From: Prosopocoilus inquinatus
Taxonomy: Eukaryota; Arthropoda; Insecta; Coleoptera; Lucanidae
Length of the DNA stretch: 64,000 nucleotides
Assembly: GCA_036172665.1 (NCBI GenBank)
Contig: JAYKNF010000036.1
Span: 186,001-250,000 of the forward strand
Direction of reading: 5' to 3'
The notes below the pieces were generated by a model that was not told the origin of the DNA, made no database searches, and saw only the letters and a program-made list of their open reading frames with translations. Made by a program: the position numbers and the translations under genes. The first letter of the stretch is position 1, and every line of letters starts with the position of its first letter. Positions 1 through 8,642 of the stretch are shown piece by piece.

Positions 1-149
1 ACGCATTAGCGTTGTTCCTGTGATGTATCTAATCGATCCTTACTCATCTATCATGTTATTTGACGTTTGGATGGACTCCAGTAAGTCTGATGTGAGATAC
101 AAAGTTTTTGGACGCAGCAGGAGCTGGAAATAGTTTTAAACGAAACAAC
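1..149 (+). repeat. Monomer class A (first exemplar)
   Basis: Class A carries G85 (AAGTC), A101, G104, T107 and T109 (ATACAAAGTTTTTGG) and G121 (CAGGAGCTGG). Starts: 1, 5365, 15199, 15497, 16391, 19073, 19371, 20265, 20563, 23841, 24135, 27562, 36353, 43803 and 44101. It opens the 22-unit HOR at 1 and 5365 and alternates with class K in the 26-mer at 12815-20562. Positions are numbered from the first A of ACGCATTAG, and this numbering is used in all entries. Confidence 0.95.
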
Positions 150-298
150 ACGTATTAGCGTTGTTCCTGTGCTGTATCTAATCGATCCTTACTTATCTAT
201 CATGTTATTTGACGTTTCGATGCACTCCAGTAACTCTGATGTGAGATACGAAGTTTTCGGACGCAGCAGAAGCTGGAAATAGTTTTAAACGAAACAAC
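150..298 (+). repeat. Monomer class B
   Basis: Diagnostic bases are T4, C23 (CTGTGCTG), T45 (CTTATC), C69, C74 (GATGCACTCC) and GAAGTTTTC at 101-109. Starts: 150, 5514, 15795, 19669, 20861, 24433, 28605, 37396, 42462 and 44399. It is followed by class C in every copy. Its 5' third is also the 5' part of several hybrids (B/A, B/I, B/J, B/K), so it is a frequent exchange partner. Confidence 0.94.
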
Positions 299-447
299 AC
301 GTATTAGCGTTGTTCCTGGGATGTATCTAATCGATCCTTACTCATCTATCATGTTATTTGACGTTTGGATGGACTCCAGTAACTCTGATGTGAGATACAA
401 AGTTTTTGGACGCAGCAGTAGCTGGAAATAGTTTAGAACGAAAAAAC
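299..447 (+). repeat. Monomer class C
   Basis: Diagnostic bases are T4, G21 (CTGGGATG), A101/G104/T109, T121 (CAGTAGCTGG) and an altered 3' end TTTAGAACGAAAAAAC (A137, G138, A146), an A-rich tract unlike most classes. Starts: 299, 5663, 14007, 15944, 17881, 19818, 21010, 24582, 28754, 37545, 42611 and 44548. It is always followed by class D. Three copies (28754, 37545, 42611) share the extra change C68 (GACGTTCGG) and mark one duplicated lineage. Confidence 0.94.
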
Positions 448-596
448 ACGTATTAGCGTTGTTCCTGTGATGTATCTAATCGATCCTTACTTAGCTACTA
501 TGTTATTTGACGTTTCGATGGACTCCAGTAACTCTAATGTGAGATACGAAATTTTCGGACGCAGCAGCAGCTGGAAATAGTTTTAAACGAAACAAC
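448..596 (+). repeat. Monomer class D
   Basis: Recognised by T45, G47, C51 and T52 (CTTAGCTACTATG), C69, A89 (CTAATG), GAAATTTTC and C121 (CAGCAGCTGG, a CAGCTG palindrome). Starts: 448, 2534, 4620, 5812, 12517, 14156, 16093, 18030, 19967, 21159, 23096, 24731, 26817, 28903, 30542, 35608, 37694, 39780, 41568, 42760, 44697, 46783, 51776, 56918 and 62580. It follows only units ending TTTAGAACG (C, O and the I/C hybrid). It precedes E, P or the P/L hybrid except at 16093 and 19967, where the 3' end is AAATG and K follows. Related copies at 49465 and 54607 have CCCTACTTAGC. Confidence 0.95.
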
Positions 597-745
597 ACAT
601 ATTAGCGTTGTTCCTGTGATGTAACTAATCGATCCTTACTCATCTATCATGTTATTTGACGTTTGGACGGACTCCAGTAACTCTGATGAGAGATACGACG
701 TTTTTGGACGCAGCAGGAGCTGGAAATAGTTTTAAACGAAACAAC
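597..745 (+). repeat. Monomer class E
   Basis: Diagnostic bases are A3 and T4 (ACATATT), A28 (GTAACT), C72 (GGACGG), A93 (GATGAGAG), C103 and G121. Starts: 597, 5961, 14305, 18179, 21308, 24880, 29052, 30691, 37843, 39929, 42909 and 44846. Each copy is preceded by D and followed by F then G, so E-F-G is an intact trimer in all 12 occurrences. A divergent relative (ATACAAAATTCTC, CAGTAGAAGC) lies at 49614 and 54756. Confidence 0.95.
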
Positions 746-894
746 ACGTATTAGCGTTGTTCCTGTGCTGTATCTAATCAATCCTTACTCATCTATCATG
801 TTATTTGTCGTTTCGATGGACTCCAGTAGCTCTGATGTGAGATACGACGTTTTCGGACGCAGCAGAAGCTGGAAATAGTTTTAAACGAAACAAC
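746..894 (+). repeat. Monomer class F
   Basis: Diagnostic bases are T4, C23, A35 (AATCAATCC, which removes the ATCGAT palindrome), T63 (TTGTCG), C69, G84 (GTAGCTC) and C103 (GACGTTTTC). Starts: 746, 6110, 14454, 18328, 21457, 25029, 29201, 30840, 37992, 40078, 43058 and 44995. It occurs only between E and G. The copy at 25029 has GTACCTC. Confidence 0.94.
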
Positions 895-1043
895 ACGCAT
901 TAGCGTTGTTCCTGTGATGTATCTAATCGATCCTTACTCATCTAACATGTTATTTGGCGTTTCGATGGACTCCAGTAACTTTGATGTGAGATACGAAGTT
1001 CTCGGACGCAGCTGAAGCTGGAAATTGTTTTAAACGAAACAAC
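895..1043 (+). repeat. Monomer class G
   Basis: Diagnostic bases are A51 (CTAACATG), G63 (TTGGCG), C69, T87 (AACTTTG), C107 (GTTCTCGG) and T119 (CAGCTGAAGC). Starts: 895, 6259, 14603, 18477, 21606, 25178, 29350, 30989, 38141, 40227, 43207 and 45144. Eight copies end AAATTG (T132); those at 14603, 18477, 38141 and 43207 end AAATAG. The 38141 copy also has CCTTTGATG, a change otherwise noticed only in the J unit at 1342. Confidence 0.94.
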
Positions 1044-1192
1044 ACGTATTAGCGTTGTTCCTGTGATGTATCTAATCGATCCTTACTCATCTATCATGTT
1101 ATTTGACGTTTGGATGGGCTCCAGTAACTCTGAAGTGAGATACGAAGTTCTCGGACGCAGCTGAAGCTGGAAATAGTTTTAAACGAAACAAC
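1044..1192 (+). repeat. Monomer class H
   Basis: Diagnostic bases are T4, G75 (GGGCTCC), A91 (GAAGTG), C107 and T119. Starts: 1044, 6408, 14752, 18626, 25327, 29499, 31138, 40376, 43356 and 45293. It differs from class J mainly at positions 4 and 47. It follows G in all ten copies. The copies at 14752, 18626 and 43356 share GTACTAG and tie those three regions together. Confidence 0.93.
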
Positions 1193-1208
1193 ACGCATTA
1201 GCGTTGTT
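1187..1208 (+). other. Junction dyad: interrupted inverted repeat
   Basis: At each unit boundary AACAA, a 2-nt CA bulge and CGC face GCG and TTGTT around an ATTA loop, giving 8 potential base pairs. At this boundary the arms are 1187-1191 plus 1194-1196 and 1201-1208. Units with T4 (CGT) lose one inner pair, and class M (G16) loses the outer pair. Local dyads have been linked to centromeric satellites that lack CENP-B boxes; a role here is inference. Confidence 0.6.
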
Positions 1209-1341
1209 CCTGTGATGTATCTAATCGATCCTTACTCATCTATCATGTTATTTGACGTTTGGATGGACTCCAGTAACTCTGATGTGAGATACGAAATTAT
1301 CGGACGCAGCAGAAGCTGGAAATAGTTTTAAATGAAACAAC
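1193..1341 (+). repeat. Monomer class I (most abundant)
   Basis: Diagnostic bases are C4, A104 and A107 (GAAATTATCGG) and T141 (TTTTAAATG). I count 42 complete copies, the largest class. It occurs three times in each 22-mer (at 1193, 1640 and 1938 in the first) and before most M units. This copy was counted base by base: 58 of 149 are G or C, with 7 CpGs. Copies at 14901, 18775 and 43505 carry G34, creating GGATCC. It serves as the 3' donor in many hybrids (B/I, N/I, H/I, D/I, J/I). Confidence 0.95.
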
Positions 1342-1490
1342 ACGCATTAGCGTTGTTCCTTTGATGTATCTAATCGATCCTTACTCACCTATCATGTTAT
1401 TTGACGTTTGGATGGGCTCCAGTAACTCTGAAGTGAGATACGAAGTTCTCGGACGCAGCTGAAGCTGGAAATAGTTTTAAACGAAACAAC
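1342..1490 (+). repeat. Monomer class J and J'
   Basis: Diagnostic bases are C47 (CTCACC), G75, A91, C107 and T119. J has C4; J' has T4. J starts: 1342, 3428, 6706, 9388, 10580, 21904, 25625, 29797, 31436, 38290, 38588, 39035, 40674, 45591, 47379, 52074, 57216, 59451 and 60643. J' starts: 7898, 9239, 10431, 11772, 52819, 57961, 59302, 60494 and 61835. Units at 38588 and 40674 end AAATG and are J/I hybrids. Those at 47379, 52074 and 57216 share GCATCTGAAG. J' at 9239, 10431, 59302 and 60494 shares CATGCTATT. Confidence 0.93.
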
Positions 1491-1639
1491 ACGCATTAGC
1501 GTTGTTCCTGTGATGTATCTAATCGATACTTACTCATCTATCATGTTATTTGACGTTTCGATGGACTCCAGTAACTCTAATGTGAGAAACGAAATTTTCG
1601 GACGCAGCAGAAGCTGGAAATAGTTTTAAACGAAACAAC
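1491..1639 (+). repeat. Monomer class K and K'
   Basis: Diagnostic bases are A39 (CGATAC), C69, A89, A98 (GAGAAACG) and GAAATTTTC. There are thirty copies, among them 1491, 3577, 6855, 8494, 10729, 13411, 15050, 15348, 22053, 31585, 45740, 53415 and 63474. K' differs by keeping C39; starts: 3130, 5216, 9686, 23692, 27413, 36204 and 59749. K' follows Q or the A'/L-L' pair at the end of the 22-mer, whereas K lies between J and I. Confidence 0.93.
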
Positions 1640-1788
1640 ACGCATTAGCGTTGTTCCTGTGATGTATCTAATCGATCCTTACTCATCTATCATGTTATTT
1701 GACGTTTGGATGGACTCCAGTAACTCTGATGTGAGATACGAAATTATCGGACGCAGCAGAAGCTGGAAATAGTTTTAAATGAAACAAC

Positions 1789-1937
1789 ACGCATTAGCGT
1801 TGTTCCTGTGATGTATCTAATCGATACTTACTCATCTATCATGTTATTTGGCGTTTCGATGGACTCCAGTAGCTCTGATGTGAGATACGACGTTTTCGGA
1901 CGCAGCAGAAGCTGGAAATAGTTTTAAACGAAACAAC
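1789..1937 (+). repeat. Monomer class L
   Basis: Diagnostic bases are A39, G63 (TTGGCG), C69, G84 and C103 (GACGTTTTC). Starts: 1789, 3875, 7153, 11027, 13858, 17732, 22351, 30244, 31883, 38737, 39482, 40823, 46038, 47826 and 61090, plus the 80-bp partial unit at 63921. The 3' half equals that of F and Q. L usually sits between two I units. Confidence 0.93.
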
Positions 1938-2086
1938 ACGCATTAGCGTTGTTCCTGTGATGTATCTAATCGATCCTTACTCATCTATCATGTTATTTGA
2001 CGTTTGGATGGACTCCAGTAACTCTGATGTGAGATACGAAATTATCGGACGCAGCAGAAGCTGGAAATAGTTTTAAATGAAACAAC

Positions 2087-2235
2087 ACGCATTAGCGTTG
2101 TGCCTGTGATGTATCTAATCGATCCTTACTCATCTATCATGTTATTTGACGTTTCGATGGACTCTAGTAACTCTGATGTGATATACGAAGTTTTTGGACG
2201 CAGCAGGAGCTAGAAATAGTTTTAAACGAAACAAC
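2087..2235 (+). repeat. Monomer class M
   Basis: Diagnostic bases are G16 (GTTGTGCC), C69, T79 (CTCTAGT), T96 (GTGATATACG), T109, G121 and A126. There are twenty-four copies: 2087, 4173, 7451, 11325, 12070, 22649, 26072, 26370, eight between 32181 and 35161, 41121, 46336, 48124, 48720, 52372, 57514, 61388 and 62133. It nearly always follows I or N/I. G16 removes the outermost base pair of the junction dyad. The 12070 and 62133 copies share GCTAGATATAG. Confidence 0.94.
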
Positions 2236-2384
2236 ACGTATTAGCGTTGTTCCTGTGATGTATCTAATCGATCCTTACTCATCTATCATGTTATTTGACG
2301 TTTGGATGGACTCCAGTATCTCTGATGTGAGATACGAAATTTTCGGACGCAGCAGAAGCTGGTAATAGTTTTAAACGAAACAAC
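2236..2384 (+). repeat. Monomer class N
   Basis: Diagnostic bases are T4, T84 (GTATCTC), GAAATTTTC and T128 (GCTGGTAATAG). Starts: 2236, 4322, 7600, 8941, 10133, 11474, 12219, 22798, 26519, 33373, 33969, 35310, 41270, 46485, 52521, 53862, 57663, 59004, 60196, 61537 and 62282. It follows M or M' and precedes O, O', O'' or the O/M hybrid in every copy. Confidence 0.94.
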
Positions 2385-2533
2385 ACGCATTAGCGTTGTT
2401 CCTGTGATGTATCTAAACAATCCTTACTTATCTAACATGTTATTTGACGTTTGGATGGACTCCAGTAAGTCTGATGTGAGATACAAAGTTTTTGGACGCA
2501 GCAGTAGCTGGAAATAGTTTAGAACGAAAAAGC
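2385..2533 (+). repeat. Monomer class O, O' and O''
   Basis: Diagnostic bases are A33 and A35 (TAAACAATCC), T45, A51 (CTAACATG), G85 and A101. O has T121 and the TTTAGAACGAAAAAGC end and leads into D; starts: 2385, 4471, 12368, 22947, 26668, 35459, 41419, 46634, 51627, 56769 and 62431. O' has GTGAAGTATC and GAGCTGAAAAT (7749, 52670, 57812). O'' has CAGGAGCTGG (9090, 10282, 11623, 54011, 59153, 60345, 61686). O' and O'' lead into J' except 54011, which is followed by V. The 51627 and 56769 copies lack the AAACAA change. Confidence 0.93.
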
Positions 2534-2682
2534 ACGTATTAGCGTTGTTCCTGTGATGTATCTAATCGATCCTTACTTAGCTACTATGTTATTTGACGTT
2601 TCGATGGACTCCAGTAACTCTAATGTGAGATACGAAATTTTCGGACGCAGCAGCAGCTGGAAATAGTTTTAACCGAAACAAC

Positions 2683-2831
2683 ACATATTAGCGTTGTTCC
2701 TGTGATGTAACTAATCGATCCTTACTCACCTATCATGTTATTTGACGTTTGGATGGGCTCCAGTTACTCTGAAGTGAGATACGAAGTTCTCGGACGCAGC
2801 TGAAGCTGGAAATAGTTTTAAACGAAACAAC
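2683..2831 (+). repeat. Monomer class P
   Basis: P has the 5' end of E (ACATATT, GTAACT) and the rest of J (CTCACC, GGGCTCC, GAAGTG), so it looks like an old E/J hybrid that became a fixed class. Starts: 2683, 4769, 12666, 23245, 26966, 35757, 41717, 46932 and 62729. It always follows D and precedes A' or A'/L. The copies at 2683, 12666 and 62729 share CAGTTACTC, and the D before each shares TTTTAACCG. Confidence 0.93.
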
Positions 2832-2980
2832 ACGCATTAGCGTTGTTCCTGTGATGTATCTAATCGATCCTTACTCATCTATCATGTTATTTGACGTTTG
2901 GATGGACTCCAGTAAGTCTGATGTGAGATACAAAGTTTTTGGACGCAGCAGGAGCTAGAAATAGTTTTAAACGAAACAAC
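2832..2980 (+). repeat. Monomer class A' (A with A126)
   Basis: Identical in layout to class A but with G126 changed to A, giving GAGCTAGAAATAG. Starts: 2832, 4918, 8196, 12815, 13113, 16689, 16987, 23394, 28009, 35906, 36800, 41866, 47081, 48273, 53117, 58259, 62878 and 63176. It is nearly always followed by class Q or the Q/R hybrid. The copy at 48273 begins TCGTATT instead of ACGCATT, so its 5' edge comes from another class. A126 is shared with class M, which suggests conversion between the two. Confidence 0.93.
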
Positions 2981-3129
2981 ACGTATTAGCGTTGTTCCTG
3001 TGCTGTATCTAATCGATCCTTACTCATCTATCATCTTATTTGGCGTTTCGATGGACTCCAGTAGCTCTGATGTGAGATACGACGTTTTCGGACGCAGCAG
3101 AAGCTGGAAATAGTTTTAAACGAAACAAC
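2981..3129 (+). repeat. Monomer class Q
   Basis: Diagnostic bases are T4, C23, C55 (ATCATCTTATT), G63, C69, G84 and C103. Starts: 2981, 5067, 8345, 9537, 13262, 17136, 23543, 28158, 32628, 34565, 36055, 36949, 42015, 47230, 48422, 53266, 58408, 59600 and 63325. The copies at 9537 and 59600 have C4. It follows A' in most copies and resembles L beyond position 55. Confidence 0.93.
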
Positions 3130-5364
3130 ACGCATTAGCGTTGTTCCTGTGATGTATCTAATCGATCCTTACTCATCTATCATGTTATTTGACGTTTCGA
3201 TGGACTCCAGTAACTCTAATGTGAGAAACGAAATTTTCGGACGCAGCAGAAGCTGGAAATAGTTTTAAACGAAACAACACGCATTAGCGTTGTTCCTGTG
3301 ATGTATCTAATCGATCCTTACTCATCTATCATGTTATTTGACGTTTGGATGGACTCCAGTAACTCTGATGTGAGATACGAAATTATCGGACGCAGCAGAA
3401 GCTGGAAATAGTTTTAAATGAAACAACACGCATTAGCGTTGTTCCTGTGATGTATCTAATCGATCCTTACTCACCTATCATGTTATTTGACGTTTGGATG
3501 GGCTCCAGTAACTCTGAAGTGAGATACGAAGTTCTCGGACGCAGCTGAAGCTGGAAATAGTTTTAAACGAAACAACACGCATTAGCGTTGTTCCTGTGAT
3601 GTATCTAATCGATACTTACTCATCTATCATGTTATTTGACGTTTCGATGGACTCCAGTAACTCTAATGTGAGAAACGAAATTTTCGGACGCAGCAGAAGC
3701 TGGAAATAGTTTTAAACGAAACAACACGCATTAGCGTTGTTCCTGTGATGTATCTAATCGATCCTTACTCATCTATCATGTTATTTGACGTTTGGATGGA
3801 CTCCAGTAACTCTGATGTGAGATACGAAATTATCGGACGCAGCAGAAGCTGGAAATAGTTTTAAATGAAACAACACGCATTAGCGTTGTTCCTGTGATGT
3901 ATCTAATCGATACTTACTCATCTATCATGTTATTTGGCGTTTCGATGGACTCCAGTAGCTCTGATGTGAGATACGACGTTTTCGGACGCAGCAGAAGCTG
4001 GAAATAGTTTTAAACGAAACAACACGCATTAGCGTTGTTCCTGTGATGTATCTAATCGATCCTTACTCATCTATCATGTTATTTGACGTTTGGATGGACT
4101 CCAGTAACTCTGATGTGAGATACGAAATTATCGGACGCAGCAGAAGCTGGAAATAGTTTTAAATGAAACAACACGCATTAGCGTTGTGCCTGTGATGTAT
4201 CTAATCGATCCTTACTCATCTATCATGTTATTTGACGTTTCGATGGACTCTAGTAACTCTGATGTGATATACGAAGTTTTTGGACGCAGCAGGAGCTAGA
4301 AATAGTTTTAAACGAAACAACACGTATTAGCGTTGTTCCTGTGATGTATCTAATCGATCCTTACTCATCTATCATGTTATTTGACGTTTGGATGGACTCC
4401 AGTATCTCTGATGTGAGATACGAAATTTTCGGACGCAGCAGAAGCTGGTAATAGTTTTAAACGAAACAACACGCATTAGCGTTGTTCCTGTGATGTATCT
4501 AAACAATCCTTACTTATCTAACATGTTATTTGACGTTTGGATGGACTCCAGTAAGTCTGATGTGAGATACAAAGTTTTTGGACGCAGCAGTAGCTGGAAA
4601 TAGTTTAGAACGAAAAAGCACGTATTAGCGTTGTTCCTGTGATGTATCTAATCGATCCTTACTTAGCTACTATGTTATTTGACGTTTCGATGGACTCCAG
4701 TAACTCTAATGTGAGATACGAAATTTTCGGACGCAGCAGCAGCTGGAAATAGTTTTAAACGAAACAACACATATTAGCGTTGTTCCTGTGATGTAACTAA
4801 TCGATCCTTACTCACCTATCATGTTATTTGACGTTTGGATGGGCTCCAGTAACTCTGAAGTGAGATACGAAGTTCTCGGACGCAGCTGAAGCTGGAAATA
4901 GTTTTAAACGAAACAACACGCATTAGCGTTGTTCCTGTGATGTATCTAATCGATCCTTACTCATCTATCATGTTATTTGACGTTTGGATGGACTCCAGTA
5001 AGTCTGATGTGAGATACAAAGTTTTTGGACGCAGCAGGAGCTAGAAATAGTTTTAAACGAAACAACACGTATTAGCGTTGTTCCTGTGCTGTATCTAATC
5101 GATCCTTACTCATCTATCATCTTATTTGGCGTTTCGATGGACTCCAGTAGCTCTGATGTGAGATACGACGTTTTCGGACGCAGCAGAAGCTGGAAATAGT
5201 TTTAAACGAAACAACACGCATTAGCGTTGTTCCTGTGATGTATCTAATCGATCCTTACTCATCTATCATGTTATTTGACGTTTCGATGGACTCCAGTAAC
5301 TCTAATGTGAGAAACGAAATTTTCGGACGCAGCAGAAGCTGGAAATAGTTTTAAACGAAACAAC

Positions 5365-8300
5365 ACGCATTAGCGTTGTTCCTGTGATGTATCTAATCGA
5401 TCCTTACTCATCTATCATGTTATTTGACGTTTGGATGGACTCCAGTAAGTCTGATGTGAGATACAAAGTTTTTGGACGCAGCAGGAGCTGGAAATAGTTT
5501 TAAACGAAACAACACGTATTAGCGTTGTTCCTGTGCTGTATCTAATCGATCCTTACTTATCTATCATGTTATTTGACGTTTCGATGCACTCCAGTAACTC
5601 TGATGTGAGATACGAAGTTTTCGGACGCAGCAGAAGCTGGAAATAGTTTTAAACGAAACAACACGTATTAGCGTTGTTCCTGGGATGTATCTAATCGATC
5701 CTTACTCATCTATCATGTTATTTGACGTTTGGATGGACTCCAGTAACTCTGATGTGAGATACAAAGTTTTTGGACGCAGCAGTAGCTGGAAATAGTTTAG
5801 AACGAAAAAACACGTATTAGCGTTGTTCCTGTGATGTATCTAATCGATCCTTACTTAGCTACTATGTTATTTGACGTTTCGATGGACTCCAGTAACTCTA
5901 ATGTGAGATACGAAATTTTCGGACGCAGCAGCAGCTGGAAATAGTTTTAAACGAAACAACACATATTAGCGTTGTTCCTGTGATGTAACTAATCGATCCT
6001 TACTCATCTATCATGTTATTTGACGTTTGGACGGACTCCAGTAACTCTGATGAGAGATACGACGTTTTTGGACGCAGCAGGAGCTGGAAATAGTTTTAAA
6101 CGAAACAACACGTATTAGCGTTGTTCCTGTGCTGTATCTAATCAATCCTTACTCATCTATCATGTTATTTGTCGTTTCGATGGACTCCAGTAGCTCTGAT
6201 GTGAGATACGACGTTTTCGGACGCAGCAGAAGCTGGAAATAGTTTTAAACGAAACAACACGCATTAGCGTTGTTCCTGTGATGTATCTAATCGATCCTTA
6301 CTCATCTAACATGTTATTTGGCGTTTCGATGGACTCCAGTAACTTTGATGTGAGATACGAAGTTCTCGGACGCAGCTGAAGCTGGAAATTGTTTTAAACG
6401 AAACAACACGTATTAGCGTTGTTCCTGTGATGTATCTAATCGATCCTTACTCATCTATCATGTTATTTGACGTTTGGATGGGCTCCAGTAACTCTGAAGT
6501 GAGATACGAAGTTCTCGGACGCAGCTGAAGCTGGAAATAGTTTTAAACGAAACAACACGCATTAGCGTTGTTCCTGTGATGTATCTAATCGATCCTTACT
6601 CATCTATCATGTTATTTGACGTTTGGATGGACTCCAGTAACTCTGATGTGAGATACGAAATTATCGGACGCAGCAGAAGCTGGAAATAGTTTTAAATGAA
6701 ACAACACGCATTAGCGTTGTTCCTGTGATGTATCTAATCGATCCTTACCCACCTATCATGTTATTTGACGTTTGGATGGGCTCCAGTAACTCTGAAGTGA
6801 GATACGAAGTTCTCGGACGCAGCTGAAGCTGGAAATAGTTTTAAACGAAACAACACGCATTAGCGTTGTTCCTGTGATGTATCTAATCGATACTTACTCA
6901 TCTATCATGTTATTTGACGTTTCGATGGACTCCAGTAACTCTAATGTGAGAAACGAAATTTTCGGACGCAGCAGAAGCTGGAAATAGTTTTAAACGAAAC
7001 AACACGCATTAGCGTTGTTCCTGTGATGTATCTAATCAATCCTTACTCATCTATCATGTTATTTGACGTTTGGATGGACTCCAGTAACTCTGATGTGAGA
7101 TACGAAATTATCGGACGCAGCAGAAGCTGGAAATAGTTTTAAATGAAACAACACGCATTAGCGTTGTTCCTGTGATGTATCTAATCGATACTTACTCATC
7201 TATCATGTTATTTGGCGTTTCGATGGACTCCAGTAGCTCTGATGTGAGATACGACGTTTTCGGACGCAGCAGAAGCTGGAAATAGTTTTAAACGAAACAA
7301 CACGCATTAGCGTTGTTCCTGTGATGTATCTAATCGATCCTTACTCATCTATCATGTTATTTGACGTTTGGATGGACTCCAGTAACTCTGATGTGAGATA
7401 CGAAATTATCGGACGCAGCAGAAGCTGGAAATAGTTTTAAATGAAACAACACGCATTAGCGTTGTGCCTGTGATGTATCTAATCGATCCTTACTCATCTA
7501 TCATGTTATTTGACGTTTCGATGGACTCTAGTAACTCTGATGTGATATACGAAGTTTTTGGACGCAGCAGGAGCTAGAAATAGTTTTAAACGAAACAACA
7601 CGTATTAGCGTTGTTCCTGTGATGTATCTAATCGATCCTTACTCATCTATCATGTTATTTGACGTTTGGATGGACTCCAGTATCTCTGATGTGAGATACG
7701 AAATTTTCGGACGCAGCAGAAGCTGGTAATAGTTTTAAACGAAACAACACGCATTAGCGTTGTTCCTGTGAAGTATCTAAACAATCCTTACTTATCTAAC
7801 ATGTTATTTGACGTTTGGATGGACTCCAGTAAGTCTGATGTGAGATACAAAGTTTTTGGACGCAGCAGGAGCTGAAAATAGTTTTAAACGAAACAACACG
7901 TATTAGCGTTGTTCCTGTGATGTATCTAATCGATCCTTACTCACCTATCATGTTATTTGACGTTTGGATGGGCTCCAGTAACTCTGAAGTGAGATACGAA
8001 GTTCTCGGACGCAGCTGAAGCTGGAAATAGTTTTAAACGAAACAACACGCATTAGCGTTGTTCCTGTGATGTATCTAATCGATACTTACTCATCTATCAT
8101 GTTATTTGGCGTTTCGATGGACTCCAGTAACTCTAATATGAGAAACGAAATTTTCGGACGCAGCAGAAGCTGGAAATAGTTTTAAACGAAACAACACGCA
8201 TTAGCGTTGTTCCTGTGATGTATCTAATCGATCCTTACTCATCTATCATGTTATTTGACGTTTGGATGGACTCCAGTAAGTCTGATGTGAGATACAAAGT

Positions 8301-8642
8301 TTTTGGACGCAGCAGGAGCTAGAAATAGTTTTAAACGAAACAACACGTATTAGCGTTGTTCCTGTGCTGTATCTAATCGATCCTTACTCATCTATCATCT
8401 TATTTGGCGTTTCGATGGACTCCAGTAGCTCTGATGTGAGATACGACGTTTTCGGACGCAGCAGAAGCTGGAAATAGTTTTAAACGAAACAACACGCATT
8501 AGCGTTGTTCCTGTGATGTATCTAATCGATACTTACTCATCTATCATGTTATTTGACGTTTCGATGGACTCCAGTAACTCTAATGTGAGAAACGAAATTT
8601 TCGGACGCAGCAGAAGCTGGAAATAGTTTTAAACGAAACAAC
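5365..8642 (+). repeat. Variant 22-unit HOR
   Basis: Order A B C D E F G H I J K I L I M N O' J' R A' Q K. The first 16 units repeat 1-2384 at an offset of 5,364 bp (36 units). From O' onward the order departs, and this 3' section instead matches 52670-53563 and 57812-58705. It is therefore a junction of two HOR lineages near 7749. Private changes include TTACCCACC at 6706 and AATCAATCC in the I unit at 7004. Confidence 0.85.
8047..8195 (+). repeat. Monomer class R
   Basis: R resembles K but with G63 (TTGGCG) and A92 (CTAATATGAG). Starts: 8047, 27860, 36651, 52968 and 58110. It follows J' or the B/J hybrid and is followed by A'. Its 3' part also forms the Q/R hybrid. Confidence 0.9.

Larger units (their letters stand above)
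1..3278 (+). repeat. 22-unit HOR, fullest order
   Basis: Twenty-two units in the order A B C D E F G H I J K I L I M N O D P A' Q K' (3,278 bp). A second version at 5365-8642 keeps the first 16 units and ends N O' J' R A' Q K. Parts of this order recur throughout the window, so I take it as the reference higher-order repeat. Classes I and D recur within it, so the HOR itself arose by internal duplication. Confidence 0.85.
1193..5364 (+). repeat. 14-unit tandem HOR, two copies
   Basis: The 14 units I J K I L I M N O D P A' Q K' occur at 1193-3278 and again at 3279-5364, a period of 2,086 bp. Differences I noticed between the copies: CCTTTGATG at 1369 against CCTGTGATG, CGATAC against CGATCC preferences that are class-consistent, and TTTTAACCG/CAGTTACTC in the first copy against TTTTAAACG/CAGTAACTC in the second. 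Confidence 0.9.

Noticed and set aside
134..141. TTTTAAAC as a TATA-like promoter element.
   Set aside because: It recurs in nearly every unit with no associated gene, initiator or termination signal; an AT-rich 8-mer is not evidence of a promoter.
299..597. A-rich GAACGAAAAAAC ends as poly-A tails of retroposed elements.
   Set aside because: They lie at fixed positions 137-149 of C and O units, without target-site duplications or length change, so they are substitutions within the satellite.
2207..2219. GAGCTAGAAATAG in A' and M units equals part of the Cas9 single-guide RNA scaffold.
   Set aside because: The match is 13 nt and stops there (TTTTAAAC follows instead of GCAAGTT). It arises from a single G-to-A change in an ordinary satellite unit, so it is a coincidence, not a construct.
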